A stretch of DNA of 64,000 nucleotides from Reticulitermes speratus (GCA_021186555.1 JAJKFL010000005.1:50685635-50749634); one strand, 5' to 3'. Positions 1 through 10,333 are shown, counted from the first letter of the stretch. Translations and numbers: made by a program. Notes: generated by a model from the sequence alone, not told the origin.

Positions 1-590
1 GAGTGAAATAATCGCTGTTTGTTCTGAGATCCACGCAAAACACATAAATACAGTCCGTACCGCGCAGTAAACACACTCCGTCTCAGTTATACAAACCAGT
101 CAGTTAATGCTGTACAGTGAAATAATCGCTGTTTGTTCTGAGATCCACACAAAACACATAAATACAGTCCGTACCGCGCAGTAAACACACTCCGTCTCAG
201 TTATACAAACCAGTCAGTTAATGCTGTACAGTGAAATAATCGCTGTTTGTTCTGAGATCCACACAAAACACATAAATACAGTCCGTACCGCGCAGTAAAC
301 ACACTCCGTCTCAGTTATACAAACCAGTCAGTTAATGCTGTACAGTGAAATAATCGCTGTTTGTTCTGAGATCCACGCAAAACACATAAATACAGTCCGT
401 ACCGCGCAGTAAACACACTCCGTCTCAGTTATACAAACCAGTCAGTTAATGCTGTACAGTGAAATAATCGCTGTTTGTTCTGAGATCCACACAAAACACA
501 TAAATACAGTCCGTACCGCGCAGTAAACACACTCCGTCTCAGTTATACAAACCAGTCAGTTAATGCTGTACAGTGAAATAATCGCTGTTT
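1..590. repeat. 114-bp tandem satellite, five copies plus a partial
   Basis: The unit beginning GTGAAATAATCGCTG recurs at 3, 117, 231, 345, 459 and 573, an exact 114-bp period. Copies are almost identical; the visible differences are single substitutions such as CACGCAAAA versus CACACAAAA. The array runs off the left edge, so its true length is unknown. It stops abruptly at about 590, where a fold-back element begins. A diverged piece of the same unit appears alone near 24,719. Confidence 0.97.
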
Positions 591-777
591 CACTTTATAT
601 TCACCGTGCATCTTTGTATAATTGATTATTTCTACCAACAAATGCACCAGGACAAGTTTGTCACTGTTTTCTTTATTGAAAGAGTGCCCCAATACGTATT
701 TCGGCAATTATATTGCCATCATCATTTGTTGGTAGAAATAATCAATTATACAAAGATGCACGGTGAATATAAAGTGA
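590..777. mobile_element. Fold-back element with 55-bp arms (hammerhead-type family, damaged)
   Basis: Arms 590-644 and 723-777 are perfect inverted repeats. The left arm reads TTCACCGTGCAT near its outer end; the right arm reads CATTTGTTGGT near its inner end. Between them, on the minus strand, lies GGCAATATAATTGCC followed by GAAATACGTAT, the same ribozyme-like core as at 19.8 and 20.1 kb. Here the first core base is lost (ATGATGA instead of CTGATGA) exactly where the arm joins, so it should not cleave. Confidence 0.8.
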
Positions 778-925
778 ACTTCACTTCAATGTTTAACATA
801 TTGCTTAGGCCATATATATATATACAATATACCTACTGTTTTTATATATATTTATAATGTATCTACGATATAAGGAGGAGATCTCCTTCATATAACATAC
901 AGTGTTTCCATTTTTACAATTTTTG

Positions 926-980
926 TTAATGGCCTGATGATGACTCTTTATTGAGCCGAAACTAGTTGCAAAGTAAAAAC
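926..980 (+). ncRNA. Hammerhead-ribozyme-like motif (weathered)
   Basis: CTGATGA (934-940) is followed by an imperfect stem II (GACTC/GAGCC) and GAAA at 958-961, then ACTAGT as a short stem III and a U. A weathered version of the family box (ATGCAGTTTGTTG) lies about 25 bases downstream. Stem I pairing is poor, so this looks like a decayed copy. Confidence 0.45.
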
Positions 981-1043
981 GTGTACGAGTATAATGCAGT
1001 TTGTTGAGTGTCACTGATGAACTAATAAAATATGCACTTGAAA

Positions 1044-1258
1044 CTTATTTCCTGTTGAATTTCCAAGAAATATTAGAGCAGAAACCAACAGAAGTAATTA
1101 TTAACTAGAAAGTACCAACGGTAATGCACAAAATTAATATCCTCTAAAGACTTTGTTCTGTATATTAAATTTGTGCATTACCGTTGGTACTTTCTAGTTA
1201 ATAATTACTTCTGTTGGTTTCTGCTCTAATATCTCTTGGAAATTCAAACAGGAAGTAA
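1044..1258. mobile_element. Fold-back element with arms of about 88 bp
   Basis: Left arm 1044-1131 and right arm 1170-1258 are near-perfect inverted repeats around a 38-bp centre. The right arm contains GTGCATTACCGTTGGT, the box shared by the hammerhead-type elements, placed next to the centre. No ribozyme core lies between the arms. It may be a derivative that kept only the 3' parts of two opposed copies. Confidence 0.8.
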
Positions 1259-1936
1259 GTTCCTTTGTTATATAAACGATATTGTTATCGTCTACAGATT
1301 GATTTCGTCTTGATAGTGACATTACTTTCAAGTTAAAAATATCAGCCGTGATATTGATACGTTGTTTCTACGTTTTCAGCGAGGTCCGCCTTCCCTGTTA
1401 GTGCACTCCAACAGACACACTGGACAAATGCTGAGTTTTGTACCCAAAATTTTCGTCGCACTGCATGCTGCTCATGGATCCCTCGCCACATTAACTTCAA
1501 AATTTCCGCCCAATTTTCTCAAAACTTCGTGATAATGCAGCCCTCCCATTTAGCCCATGTGCTTAAGATCTGTCCTCTGCTGCCATATTAAAGCAGTCCA
1601 CTTACCTTCTTAGCCTTTCCAACGCTCTACGTTGCCTTTACCCTGCCTTTATTGGAAGGACAAGCTGGCACAGCCTGGGAACCTTCGGGACAGTAAATTT
1701 TCTATGTTTATTAACCACCGACAAAATACACTTTGTATCCCATTTCAGTGGAAGAAAGGAACTGGGGGTGTATAGAGTTAGTGTGTTGAGGAGAACGTTT
1801 GGACTTGGAGGAGAGATAGTAATGCAAGAATAGAAAAAAATACATAATGAGGCGCTCTGCTCTTTGTGTTCTTAATATCATATTTTAGGTTGAGCAGGTA
1901 AAGAAGGATGAGATGGGACGGTTATGTGGCACGCAA
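1259..1936. other. Unassigned stretch
   Basis: No coding potential, repeat structure or recognisable element was seen here apart from short A-rich runs near 1,830. Confidence 0.5.
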
Positions 1937-1951
1937 GGTGACATCTATGTA

Positions 1952-2241
1952 ACAGGTAAAGCAATCCCATTACAGGCCTGGACAGACCCTTAGGGTTCCA
2001 GGAGGTTGAGGCTTCCAGATTTCAAGACAATCGGCACATGAAGGTGGTAAGGTTGTCAGCCTTACGCACCGGCTGCCTTTACCCCCCAGGAAATATTCCT
2101 GGTACTTATTCCTGTTTGAGGCTGAGTCGACCACAGGGCCATAGTGCGGTCGGAAGGATTATGTCAATGAAAAATTCCAGTGACACCATAGGGAATCGAA
2201 CCCGCGACGTTCCGGCTTGTAGCGCAGTGCCTCAACCAACT
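1952..2241 (-). mobile_element. SINE family A, copy 1 (tRNA-derived)
   Basis: On the minus strand this is a tRNA-like head with box B (GGTTCGATTCCC) followed by a body of about 200 bp that is shared with copies at 8.7 and 46.7 kb. The head is cut short inside box A. A target-site duplication GGTGACATCTATGTA at 1937-1951 and again at 2242-2256 (one mismatch) brackets it. The 3' end of the SINE is the GGATTGCTTTACC sequence. Confidence 0.9.
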
Positions 2242-2256
2242 GGTGACATCCATGTA

Positions 2257-2546
2257 GTGTTCTTAAATGAAGATGCCGTGTGGAAGATCTAAGTTTAATG
2301 GGAGGATATTATTCTTATCTGTCTTTGGGAAGTAAGATGTATAGTAGATATCGCCAGTGGAGTGGAGTGGCTTATGCTCGGAGTCCTGTGTCAGTCTGCT
2401 TTGATTGTGGTAATGGACGTTTGACTTGCGTATGATAATGGGTGTTTCTTTGGGAGGTGTTAAGTAACTTTCGGTGTTGTGAAGGAAGATGATCATCGTG
2501 GAGTGATTCGTTAGAAACAGAAGAGTTCACTTCGGTTCGCTTAGAT
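2257..2546. other. Unassigned stretch
   Basis: Nothing recognised between the SINE and the hAT-like element. Confidence 0.5.
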
Positions 2547-2855
2547 CAGTCGTTCTTAATCTGGGAAGGGGGGGTCCGTGGATAGGTTTCAGGGGGGTCC
2601 ATGAGCTTGGATGGGGGGGAAAAAATTACAACTTTATTTTCACTAAAATCTAACTCAAATTTAGCTTTTTATTCAATAATGAATGTAGGCAACAAAGGTA
2701 TTTACGGCCTGTAGACTCCAGATATATTTAACTTCAATAAACCTCACTGTCTCTATTTTATGCATTTAAATACATTTTTCTGAGAAGGGGTCCGTAGATT
2801 TCACCAGACTCTCAAAGGGGTCCATGGCACAAAAAAAAAAGTTCAAAAACCCCTC
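2547..2855. mobile_element. hAT-like MITE
   Basis: The left end CAGTCGTTCTTAATCTGGG and the right end GTTCAAAAACCCCTC are imperfect inverted termini of the CAGNGGTTCTTAA type seen in hAT elements. The interior repeats GGGGTCC motifs near both ends (2574, 2604, 2789, 2818) and is otherwise AT-rich and non-coding. A clear 8-bp target duplication was not found, so this is probably an old copy. Confidence 0.6.
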
Positions 2856-2934
2856 TTATATAATTTTTTTCCCAACCTTTTGGTGTTCTTGATGCTCATT
2901 GGATATTAGTTCTTTGTCACGGTACAGCGTAATT

Positions 2935-3110
2935 AGAACTAACTAACTAACTAACTCCATGGAGCAGAGTCCGTCTTGAGAAGCTAACAGGTCGTCAGCT
3001 AGTAAAAAAATTCCCCGCGTTTTATGGAACCAGAAGGTTCATTACCGCACTCACAAGAGCCCGCCACCTGTCCCTATCCTGAGCCATATCAATCTAGTCC
3101 AGGTCCGAGG
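2935..3110 (-). mobile_element. LINE family 1 tail fragment, antisense
   Basis: The stretch starts with the reverse complement of the (GTTA)n tail and of the family 3' end CTCCATGGAG, then matches the minus strand of the 55.1-55.6 kb LINE through the segment encoding the RDRWRAVV motif. It is 5'-truncated. Confidence 0.8.
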
Positions 3111-3900
3111 CTCTGTATAGTGTTTCGTAACATGGTAATTTTTTACGGTGAGGAGTTGTTAGTACCTCGCCCAACCCCCAAGCTGGAGGACCACCCCTTG
3201 TCGGCTGTCCGCGACTGCTTATTAAATATATTCGCAGCTACCCTCCATATCCACAGGCCGTTCCTGCATCCGCAACCCGAGGACGCGCCATGCCGTGGTG
3301 ACAGGGACCACTTATCATGGTGACAGGGACCCACTTATCGTGGTGACAGGGACCACTTATCATGGTGACAGGGACCCACTTATCATGGCGTAATTAGAAC
3401 ATAGAACTGAGATCTTTAATAAGAGTTCGCATATTCTTATATAATGTCATTTGTTGCACGAAACAGTACATTTATGGTAAATCGGAAAGATTTTGAAGTT
3501 TTGATACAAACATTAATTTCAAGAGCTCAAGTAAATGAAGTGCTTTCAAAATGTATATAATTCCCCCCCCCCCCCCCCCCCAACATTTTAGCTCAGCCTT
3601 CATCGAACCCCCTTCTTAATTTTGTGTGTGTGTGTGTGTAAAGGTGAAAAAGGTAAAGTCCTATATGCGTGCCATGGCTAGGCCTCTCACCGCGGAGGCC
3701 CGGTTCGATCCGGTCAGTCATGTGAGATTGTGGTGGACAAGTGGCATGGACAGGTTTTTCTCCGAGTTGTCGTTTTCCTGTCAATTTCTTCCACTGGTGC
3801 TCATACTTGTAAAACTTGGTATAAAATGCTCATCTTCATCATAGGGTTGCACAAAAAGCCTTAGCTGCGGTGCGTCCGTAGCATCTGCTGCGGGGCCTTC
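3111..3900. other. Mostly unassigned; short tandem repeat, poly-C and a tRNA-like patch
   Basis: A 21-22 bp unit containing GGTGACAGGGACC is repeated about five times at 3297-3386. A poly-C run sits at 3564-3582 and a TG run at 3623-3639. Near 3,663-3,720 a box-B-like GGTTCGATCCGG suggests the head of a worn tRNA-derived SINE. No gene was seen. Confidence 0.6.
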
Positions 3901-3934
3901 ACAACCAACCCCCCCCCCCAAAATCCTCATCGTC

Positions 3935-4050
3935 ACGAAGGCATGTTGGGGAGTATGGATATAGCTGCATCATTCTTAACCTCGGCGCTAATGGTGGTGA
4001 ATGGTGAACGTGACGCCCGGCCGCTTTATCTCCTGGAGAGAACCCCGCTC
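3935..4050 (-). mobile_element. SINE family D body fragment
   Basis: The minus strand matches the family D body seen at 9.5, 14.9 and 63.4 kb (accaccat, gccgag, ttaagaat, agctata blocks in order). The tRNA-like head is missing. Confidence 0.5.
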
Positions 4051-4059
4051 CATAAAATA

Positions 4060-4262
4060 AGAGGCTCGGTGGGCCCCAGGGACGGCACGGATGTCTGTGT
4101 CTGTTGTGCGTGTTGTGTGTTGTCAGGTAGACGTCTCTGCGACGGACCGGATCACTCCTCCAGAGGAGTCCTACCGAGTGTGATGTGTCTGAGTGTGATC
4201 GTGAAGCGTCGACAGTGAGGAGGCCTAGGCCCCCAAGGGGCTGTCGAGCCATTGAAAAAAAA
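4060..4262 (+). mobile_element. SINE family B body, head missing
   Basis: The body from GGATGTCTGTG through CAGGTAGACGTCTCTGCGAC to GGGGCTGTCGAGCCAT matches the family B copies at 25.7, 28.7 and 61.3 kb, and ends in an A-run. The tRNA-like head is absent and the 5' flank is family D material, so this is either a 5'-truncated or a chimeric insertion. Confidence 0.8.
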
Positions 4263-4644
4263 AATCATACTTCTATTCAAAGCCTCGGGGCACACATGGC
4301 AAAAGCAAAACACCGGCCGTGAGCTACTGGTTTAGATTGTACTCGTTCCACCGGTGTAGGAGTAGTTGCATATATGCAAAGGCGGTCTCAGGAACCTGCT
4401 ACCTCAACTTGTCCTAGGTGACACCTGTATATAGAGCATTATAGCTGACACGCTATGAATCTACTGATGAAAATATATTTGGAATAATCAAATTACGAAT
4501 GTTTTATATGAGACGTGCTGTTTTGTGTGCAATGTAAGGATAAAATGTAATGGCTCGTCGGTCAGACACAACGTTGTAAGAGATTTCGAGATCTTAGTAC
4601 CTTACGTGAAAAACTGTAACTTTTTAACGTCCCTCTGCGTATTT
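4263..4644. other. Unassigned stretch
   Basis: No gene or known repeat was recognised. Confidence 0.5.
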
Positions 4645-4700
4645 TTTACAGATCGCCCGATGATGTCTTGTTTTTAAGCCGAAACATGTAGCTGTACTCT
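4645..4700 (+). ncRNA. Degenerate hammerhead-like motif
   Basis: The core reads CCGATGA where CTGATGA is expected, and stem II is mostly lost, but AAGCCGAAACATGTA and a downstream GCTGTA that could pair with upstream TACAG follow the family layout. It is presumably dead. Confidence 0.35.
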
Positions 4701-4713
4701 AAAACAAAATAAC

Positions 4714-4791
4714 ACAGGGCATACACAAAAGAATGGTGCGGTAACAACCAGCTTTCTTTTGAAACCGCACCATTCTTTTGTGTATGCCCTG
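4714..4791. repeat. Short inverted repeat, 29-bp arms
   Basis: ACAGGGCATACAC...GGTGCGGT at 4714-4742 is the exact reverse complement of 4763-4791, with a 20-bp loop. It lies directly downstream of the degenerate ribozyme-like core and is probably part of the same fold-back family. Confidence 0.85.
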
Positions 4792-5263
4792 TATATCTTA
4801 TTAAAATTTTTGTCAGATGTGCCATTGCATTTGATTTTTTAACTCCTTGGCCCTTGACGATGAAGGCAGTACGGTAGTTCGAAACGTCGGGAATCACTCA
4901 TCCAGACACGGTGTCACATCTCACATTTGAATATTAAAATTAAGAATGTTTTCGTACATTTTACAGTACCTGTTTTGGTACATCATTACAAGAAAAGAGT
5001 AAGCAATAATGCATTTTTTGTTAGAGCAGGTCGTAATTCTTCTTTACCAGAATTCCGCATTTAATGTGGCAGCAGAATAAATCTAGAATTCCTCGGCACT
5101 GGACAAAGTTTCGGTTCGTGTAGCAGAAGTCATCAGGTGCTTTCGAAAATCAACGAACGAGGGAGAAATTATGACGAATATTTTAAACATTTGCGGATCC
5201 CTCAAAGTCCTTTTAGAACATGCTGGTGCCCTTAGGCATACCGTTCGTGGGACCGCCTCTAGA

Positions 5264-5370
5264 TCAGGGGTCCACAAATTTTCCAAAAATCTAGGAGCCT
5301 TCTCAAAATTCTAGGCACCAGGAGGGTGACATGAAACAATTTCCATACTGAAGACCCACAAATGTAGGCC
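5264..5370. mobile_element. hAT-like element fragment
   Basis: It begins CAGGGGTCCACAAATTTT, a hAT-type terminus, and shares blocks (CTAGGAGCC, GGGTGACATGAA, CACAAATGTAGG) with fragments at 59.45-59.56 and 59.98-60.02 kb on the opposite strand. Only one end is recognisable. Confidence 0.45.
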
Positions 5371-5389
5371 GCCACCGTAGAAAGTTTAG

Positions 5390-5600
5390 CTGGTTTCAGA
5401 CTTCCGCCGCGATGTAAATGAGATCTTCGCTCTTCTGGGATGTTACGCAACGTAGACTGGTAGTTACCGACGTTTAGGGACAACCTATCCGTCCCATCTT
5501 CAAGGGTTCAAACAGTCTTTGACCGATAGGTTGTACCGAAAAGTTGGTAACTACCAGTCTACGCTGCGTAACATCCCAGAAGAGCGAAGCTCTCAAAGTT
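5390..5600. mobile_element. Fold-back element, GAAACGTCGGTAA subfamily
   Basis: Left arm 5420-5475 and right arm 5538-5591 are inverted repeats containing TAGTTACC and the block ACATCCCAGAAGA. The minus strand between them reads TTGAAGATGGGACGG...GTCCC then TAAACGTC, a ribozyme-like core with mutated catalytic bases. The same family recurs at 21.4, 42.3 and 63.7 kb and, more decayed, in several myosin introns. Confidence 0.75.
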
Positions 5601-5739
5601 TAGTTGCCTGGAGTATCTTGCGCCTGGGCTTGCATCCCTGGTCTAGATGATGGTTTCTGTCGCTGCGTAATTTGTGACACGCAAAAGGATACCTGCGTGT
5701 GTCTCGTGAGTTTTGCTGATGAAGGCAGGGTGGAAAAAG

Positions 5740-5768
5740 AATAGTTATTATTATTATTATTATTATTT
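5740..5768. repeat. (TTA)n microsatellite
   Basis: A run of about eight TTA/ATT units. Confidence 0.9.
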
Positions 5769-5769
5769 A

Positions 5770-6690
5770 CTGCAATTGGGTTTTCACCCGGTGGCAGTAG
5801 TCCTTACACTAGTACACACAATACAAATGTTTTCACCCGGTGGCAGTAGTCCTTACACTAGTACACACAATACAAATGGACATATAAATATACATAAAAT
5901 TAACAATACAAAACAAACTATACACAATTACAAAACAAAATACATACAGTAAATACAAGTACACACATTATAACACCGTACACACATTATAAAAACATCC
6001 ACACCTTGCAAAAGCATCCACTCCTTACAAAAGCATCCACACCTTACAAAAACATCCATACCTTACAAATACATCCACACCTTACAAAAACACCCATACA
6101 CATACAAAACAAAATACATACGGTAAATACAAGTACACATATTAGAAAAACCCCGTTCACACCTTACAAAAACACCCATGCACATACAAAACAAAATACA
6201 TACAGTAAATACAAGTACTCATATTAGAACACCGTACACACCTTACAAAAACACCCATACACATACAAAATTAAATACATACAGTAAATACAAGTACACA
6301 CATTAGAACACCGTACACACATTACAAAAACATCTGCACCTTACAAAAGCATCCACTCCTTACAAAAGCATCCACACCTTACAAAAACATCCACACCTTA
6401 CAAATACATCCATACCTTACAAAAACACCCATACACATACAAAACAAAATACATACAGTAAATACAAATACACATATTAGAAAACCGTACGCACCTTACT
6501 AAACCACCCTTACACATACAAAACAAAATACATACAGTAAACAAAATACATACAGTAAATACAAGTACACATATTAGAACACCGTACACACATTACAAAA
6601 ACATCCACAACTTACAAATCATCCACACCTTACAAAAGCATCCACACCTTACAAAAACACCCATACACAGAATAAAAAAAAAAATTTTTT
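5770..6690. repeat. Degenerate tandem array, unit about 78 bp
   Basis: The phrase ACATACAGTAAATACAAGTA recurs, often about 78 bp apart (for example 6108, 6187, 6264, 6440, 6518), mixed with shorter iterations of CATCCACACCTTACAAAA. A 42-bp direct duplication (TTTTCACCCGGTGGCAGTAG) starts the array at about 5,781 and 5,829. Reading frames in it are artefacts of the low-complexity unit. Confidence 0.85.
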
Positions 6691-6811
6691 TTAAACAAGC
6701 ACAATACAAAAAACACCCACACATTAATTAATTTCAGTGCGTTAGAATATCCTCAGTATAAAGTCAGACCAAAGTACATGCTAATTATATCCCCCAAGAA
6801 CTTAATTCACT

Positions 6812-6880
6812 TCACTTCACTTCGAAACCAGAGCACTTCACTTCACATCACTTCACACCCCTTCACTTCACATCCCTTAT
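6812..6880. repeat. CACTT/CACAT pentamer repeat
   Basis: Repeated CTTCA and CATCA pentamers, interrupted once by GAAACCAGAG. Confidence 0.85.
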
Positions 6881-6904
6881 TTTTATTTAATCTCCACTTA
6901 AAAG

Positions 6905-7240
6905 TCCTTAGCTTGTAATGACGTTCTTGACCCTTTTTTTAAAAGAGCTTAATTTACAGGGGAAAGTCGCTAGTACGCTTGGAGGTAATTGGTTCCAGCT
7001 TTTTATGGTCCTATTTACAAAGGAATATTTACCTACATCTGTTCTTTGTTTCCTAATTCTAATTTTCCGACTATGATCGTCCCTACCCAGGTAGCATGGT
7101 TTTAGCAGTCTATCCCCTATTGTTTTCCAAGCCCGTCCCCCGGTGTATGCTTTGAAAAGGGCGCATATTCGGGCTATCGCTCTACGCTGGTTCGGGCTAT
7201 CGCTCTACGCTGATTCGGGCTATCGCTCTACGCTGTGCTT
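6905..7240 (-). mobile_element. LINE family 4: C-terminal end of a reverse transcriptase ORF, antisense
   Basis: Reading the minus strand from about 7,240 gives, in order, segments such as AIARICALFK, AYTGGRAWKTIGDRL, RTDVGKYSFVNRTIKSWNQL and FKKRVKNV. These are typical of the extreme C-terminus of insect non-LTR retrotransposon polyproteins. The part encoding the first segment is triplicated at DNA level. It is a 5'-truncated, non-functional copy; the exact clade is uncertain. Confidence 0.75.
7166..7235. repeat. 23-bp unit repeated three times inside LINE family 4
   Basis: TTCGGGCTATCGCTCTACGCTG occurs three times in direct tandem with one intervening base (G or A). It lies within antisense LINE coding sequence and breaks its frame. 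Confidence 0.9.
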
Positions 7241-7347
7241 GCATATGAATCAGGAGCGGCGTTTAAATGATTATTCACGGTTAATAAATAAACGCATTAT
7301 TACCATTTTGCCTGCGCGGATGGCAGTCCGAAATAATAGTTTTTAAT

Positions 7348-7599
7348 TTCTTTTTCCAATGGGGCAACCGCTCCCTCGTGGGCCAGGCCTCCTCGTTATC
7401 GAGGCTTTACAATCACACTCAGACACACCACACTCGGTAGGACTCCTCTGGACGAGTGATCAGCCCGTGCAGAGACCTGAATCTGACAACACTCACAACA
7501 GACAGACATCCAGGTCCACCGTGGGATTCGAACCCGCAATCCCAAAAAGCGAGCGGCCGCAGACCCACGTCTTAGACCGCGCGGCCACTGGGATCGGCG
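7348..7599 (-). mobile_element. SINE family B, copy with head
   Basis: The minus strand has a tRNA-like head (GTGGCCGCGCGGTCTAAGAC, then box B GGGTTCGAATCCC) and the full body. The insertion is bracketed by a 13-bp target duplication AATAGTTTTTAAT at 7335-7347 and 7600-7612. The head resembles tRNAs of the Leu/Ser type with GCGGTCTAAGGCG. Confidence 0.93.
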
Positions 7600-7612
7600 A
7601 ATAGTTTTTAAT

Positions 7613-7920
7613 ACTCAAGGAAAACTGGAGGAAATGCCTGTTATCGTATTTGTGGCGCTGCTGATGCGACGTGTGTCAGATTGGGACGCAGCCACCAGCA
7701 GCCGCGTCCTTGCAACACAGTGGGCACCTCCGAGCATTTCCCTTCCATTTTTTTTTTTTCCTTCTGCGCAAGAATGCAAAGTAGGAGGGATCTGTTCGTA
7801 AAAGTGAGGTGTCGAGCCGTCTCTACTTGAGCTACCTGTTGGGTCATTTCACTTTAGACATACTACGGACAACAGTGGCACATGTCTCGGTGGGCGAAAC
7901 GGTCGCATCGTAACTTAACA
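7613..7920. other. Unassigned stretch
   Basis: Nothing recognised apart from a T-run near 7,750. Confidence 0.5.
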
Positions 7921-7996
7921 GTGCAACAGACTGTTAAAATATGCACAAAGATTTGAATACTCTCAATGTATTCAATTTATTGTACCAACTAAATGC

Positions 7997-8523
7997 CATG
8001 GCAAAAGCAGCATTCAACAAGAAGAAAAATCTTTTCACCAGCAAACTGGAATTAAATTTAAGGAAGAAACTAGTAAAGTGCTACATTTGGAGCATAGCTT
8101 TGTGTGGTGCTGAAACGTGGACACTTTGGAAAGTGGATCGGAAGTATCTGGAAAGTTTTGTAATGTGGTGCTGGAGAAGAATGGAGATCATTTGGACCGA
8201 TCGTGTGAGAAATGAAGAAGTATTACATAGAGTCAAGGAGGAGAGGAATATCCTACATACAATAAAAAGAAGAAAGGCTAACTGGATTGGTCACATCTTG
8301 CGTAGAAACTGCCTTCTGAAACATGTGATTGAAGGAAAGTTAGAAGGAAGGATAGAAATGACGGGACGACGAGGGAGAAGACGTAGGCAGCTACTGGATG
8401 ACCTTAAGGAAAAGAAGATATACTGGAAATTGAAAGAGGAAGCACTAGATCGCACCCTGTGGAGAACTCGCTTTGGAAGAGGCTACGGACCTGTCGTAAG
8501 ACGGACTGCGGAATGAATGAATG
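7997..8523 (+). mobile_element. LINE family 2: 5'-truncated reverse transcriptase C-terminus with (GAAT)n tail
   Basis: One open frame to the stop at about 8,514 encodes segments MAKAAFNKKKNLFTS, LCGAETWTL, ANWIGHILRRN and GRRGRRRRQLLDDLKE, the thumb and C-terminal region common to RTE/Jockey-like non-LTR elements (the GAETWTL motif follows the polymerase). It ends in GAATGAATGAAT. A 10-bp target duplication AACTAAATGC at 7987-7996 and 8524-8533 brackets it. No catalytic polymerase motif (YADD) is present, so it cannot encode active enzyme. Confidence 0.92.
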
Positions 8524-8564
8524 AACTAAATGCACATTGTTAGTTACATATGACTGTTAAACAC

Positions 8565-8612
8565 GTAGCTACGACATGTTTCGGTACAAATGTACCATCT
8601 TCAGGGAGCGCA
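8565..8612 (-). ncRNA. Hammerhead-ribozyme-like motif, intact core
   Basis: On the minus strand: GCTCC, CTGAAGA, stem II GGTACA-TT-TGTACC, GAA, ACATGU (2-bp stem III A-U/C-G), cleavage-site C, then GTAGC. Stem I GCTCC/GTAGC has one mismatch. All invariant core bases (C3 U4 G5 A6, G8 A9, G12 A13 A14) are present and the triplet is GUC. Downstream on the same strand is GTGCATTTAGTTGGT, now split by LINE family 2. Confidence 0.65.
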
Positions 8613-8724
8613 ATGTGCCAAGTTTAAAACCAACTGCCAGTGACAAGCCACTATTTACAAGGTTCCACAGTCTGCAGTAGGCTGCGTTGTTGATGTAATT
8701 TGTGTATAAATGGTACAACTTGTA

Positions 8725-9038
8725 AAAGCAAAGGTAAAGCAATCCCATTACAGGCCTTGACAAGCCCTTAGGGTCCAGGAGGTTGAGGCTCCCAGAATTC
8801 TTGACAATCGGCACATGAAGGTGGTAAGGTTGTCAGCCCTACGCACCGGCCGCCTTTACCTCCCAGGAAAGATTCCTGGTACTCATTTCTGTTAGAGGCT
8901 GAGTCGACCCCAGGGCCATAGTGCGACCGAAACGATTATGTCAATGAAAAATTCCAATGACACCATCGGGAATTGAACCCGCGACGTTCCGGTTTGTAGC
9001 GCAGTGCCTCAACCAACTGCGCCACCGCGTGCCCCCTA
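8725..9038 (-). mobile_element. SINE family A, copy 2, full length
   Basis: The minus strand starts GGGGGCACGCGGTGGCGCAG with boxes A (TGGCGCAGTTGG) and B (GGTTCAATTCCC), then the family body, ending GGATTGCTTTACCTTT. A 13-bp target duplication GGTACAACTTGTA lies at 8712-8724 and 9039-9051. Confidence 0.95.
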
Positions 9039-9051
9039 GGTACAACTTGTA

Positions 9052-9395
9052 CTGTTTTTAAAAACTCGTGGTTAAAATATGATTGAAACATTTCTTACGT
9101 AATAAGTATGATTTATACACATTAAAATTATGTTGCAGTTGGTAGTAGAAACTTCCAGTTTGTGGCATATGTGACTAGTTTTGTGCATTAAGTTGGTACA
9201 GTAATTTGTACACATTGATCTGAAAAAATGGACGGAAAGGACAACTAAAATATTTGAACACTCGTTTGTACAGCGCCTCAGTAATTTGTTTAGTGGTCCT
9301 GGGTGCTTTTTGTTAGGATTTCGTTGAATTTTTTTTTTTTTTTTACCGGGCATGCCCGGTTGTGTGATTCAGTGACACCCAGTAAATCTAAGACG
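9052..9395. other. Unassigned stretch
   Basis: No gene was seen. A T-run of 16 bases (about 9,329) is followed by the palindrome CCGGGCATGCCCGG. Confidence 0.5.
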
Positions 9396-9407
9396 CCGTA
9401 ATGTCTC

Positions 9408-9640
9408 ACGGTAGTGATTAGGCTACGTCATGGGCTGGGCGAACGGAGAATTTGAATTTGTGTCCCGGCAGGAACAAGAAATCTTTCTGTTTTCCGAAAC
9501 GTCCATACGAGCTCTTGGGCACCCAGCGATTGAAGCTGACCACTCGCCTCTGTCTAATGCCGAGATTAATAATGCGTGGAACTGTACCTCCATTGCCTCA
9601 TATCCCTTCAGACCTAGTGTTTAATTAAGCCCCTGTACGT
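9408..9640 (+). mobile_element. SINE family D, copy 1
   Basis: The head has GTAGTGATTAGGCTACG and a worn box B (GAATTTGTGTCCCGGCAGG). The body runs AAGCTGACCACTCGCC, GCCGAGATTAATAATG, GGAACTGTACCTCC. The same order is seen at 14.8-14.97 and 63.4-63.5 kb. Confidence 0.65.
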
Positions 9641-10330
9641 TTTTACATTTTCTTTGCCTGATCTACGCCAACTGATCGAGTCAATAAAAGTTCGAGAATT
9701 TTGGCAGGATAATATTAAAATTTATCTTAGAGGAGAAGATTGCGAGAATTGTGATTGGATTTATCTTAAGGTTTTCGTTGTTTTGGGATGTTAGGCTGCG
9801 TATGCCGTTCGTTACCGACGTTTCGGGACGACGTATCGGTTCCGTATTCTAGGCTCAAGCAATTTGTTGATGGGCTAAGTGAATGTAACCTTTTGAAGGT
9901 GTGTTTCATACCATGGATTGTGGATAATGACGGGTTTTTTTATTTGTGGAATACCCTGGTGTTCGTATTTTTCGCAAAATTCGAATGTGTTAAATACCAC
10001 AAAGGCCACTCTTTAACGGAATCAGATATAGTTGAGGCGTGGTGGTTTTCAGGATAAATGTAATTTCGAAATAAAAGTGGTTTTTTTTGACAGATGGTTG
10101 GTGCAGTCAGCCTACTTTGAATTTCTCTCGCTGCGAAAGCTATATGTTGGCGGGCATAATGCCAGACGTATGCTCCATCAGGCTCACCATAACCTTGTTT
10201 TCACGACAGTGAAAAGTAGCAAATCGTCCGCTGGTGAAAGTGGCTGTAATCGGATTTATTTGTCCATCCGTTTAATCTTGCTTTTAATCTTAATGTGTTA
10301 TCCCGAAAGATGCTTCGTCTCTCAATACGC
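9641..10330. other. Unassigned stretch with a decayed fold-back arm
   Basis: Near 9,805-9,860 the minus strand reads GTCCCGAAACGTCGGTAACG, a single decayed arm of the GAAACGTCGGTAA fold-back subfamily. The remainder is unrecognised. Confidence 0.45.
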
Positions 10331-10333
10331 AGG

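Noticed and set aside
1-590. A CRISPR-like array
   Set aside because: The repeat is a contiguous 114-bp satellite without unique spacers, in a eukaryotic context.
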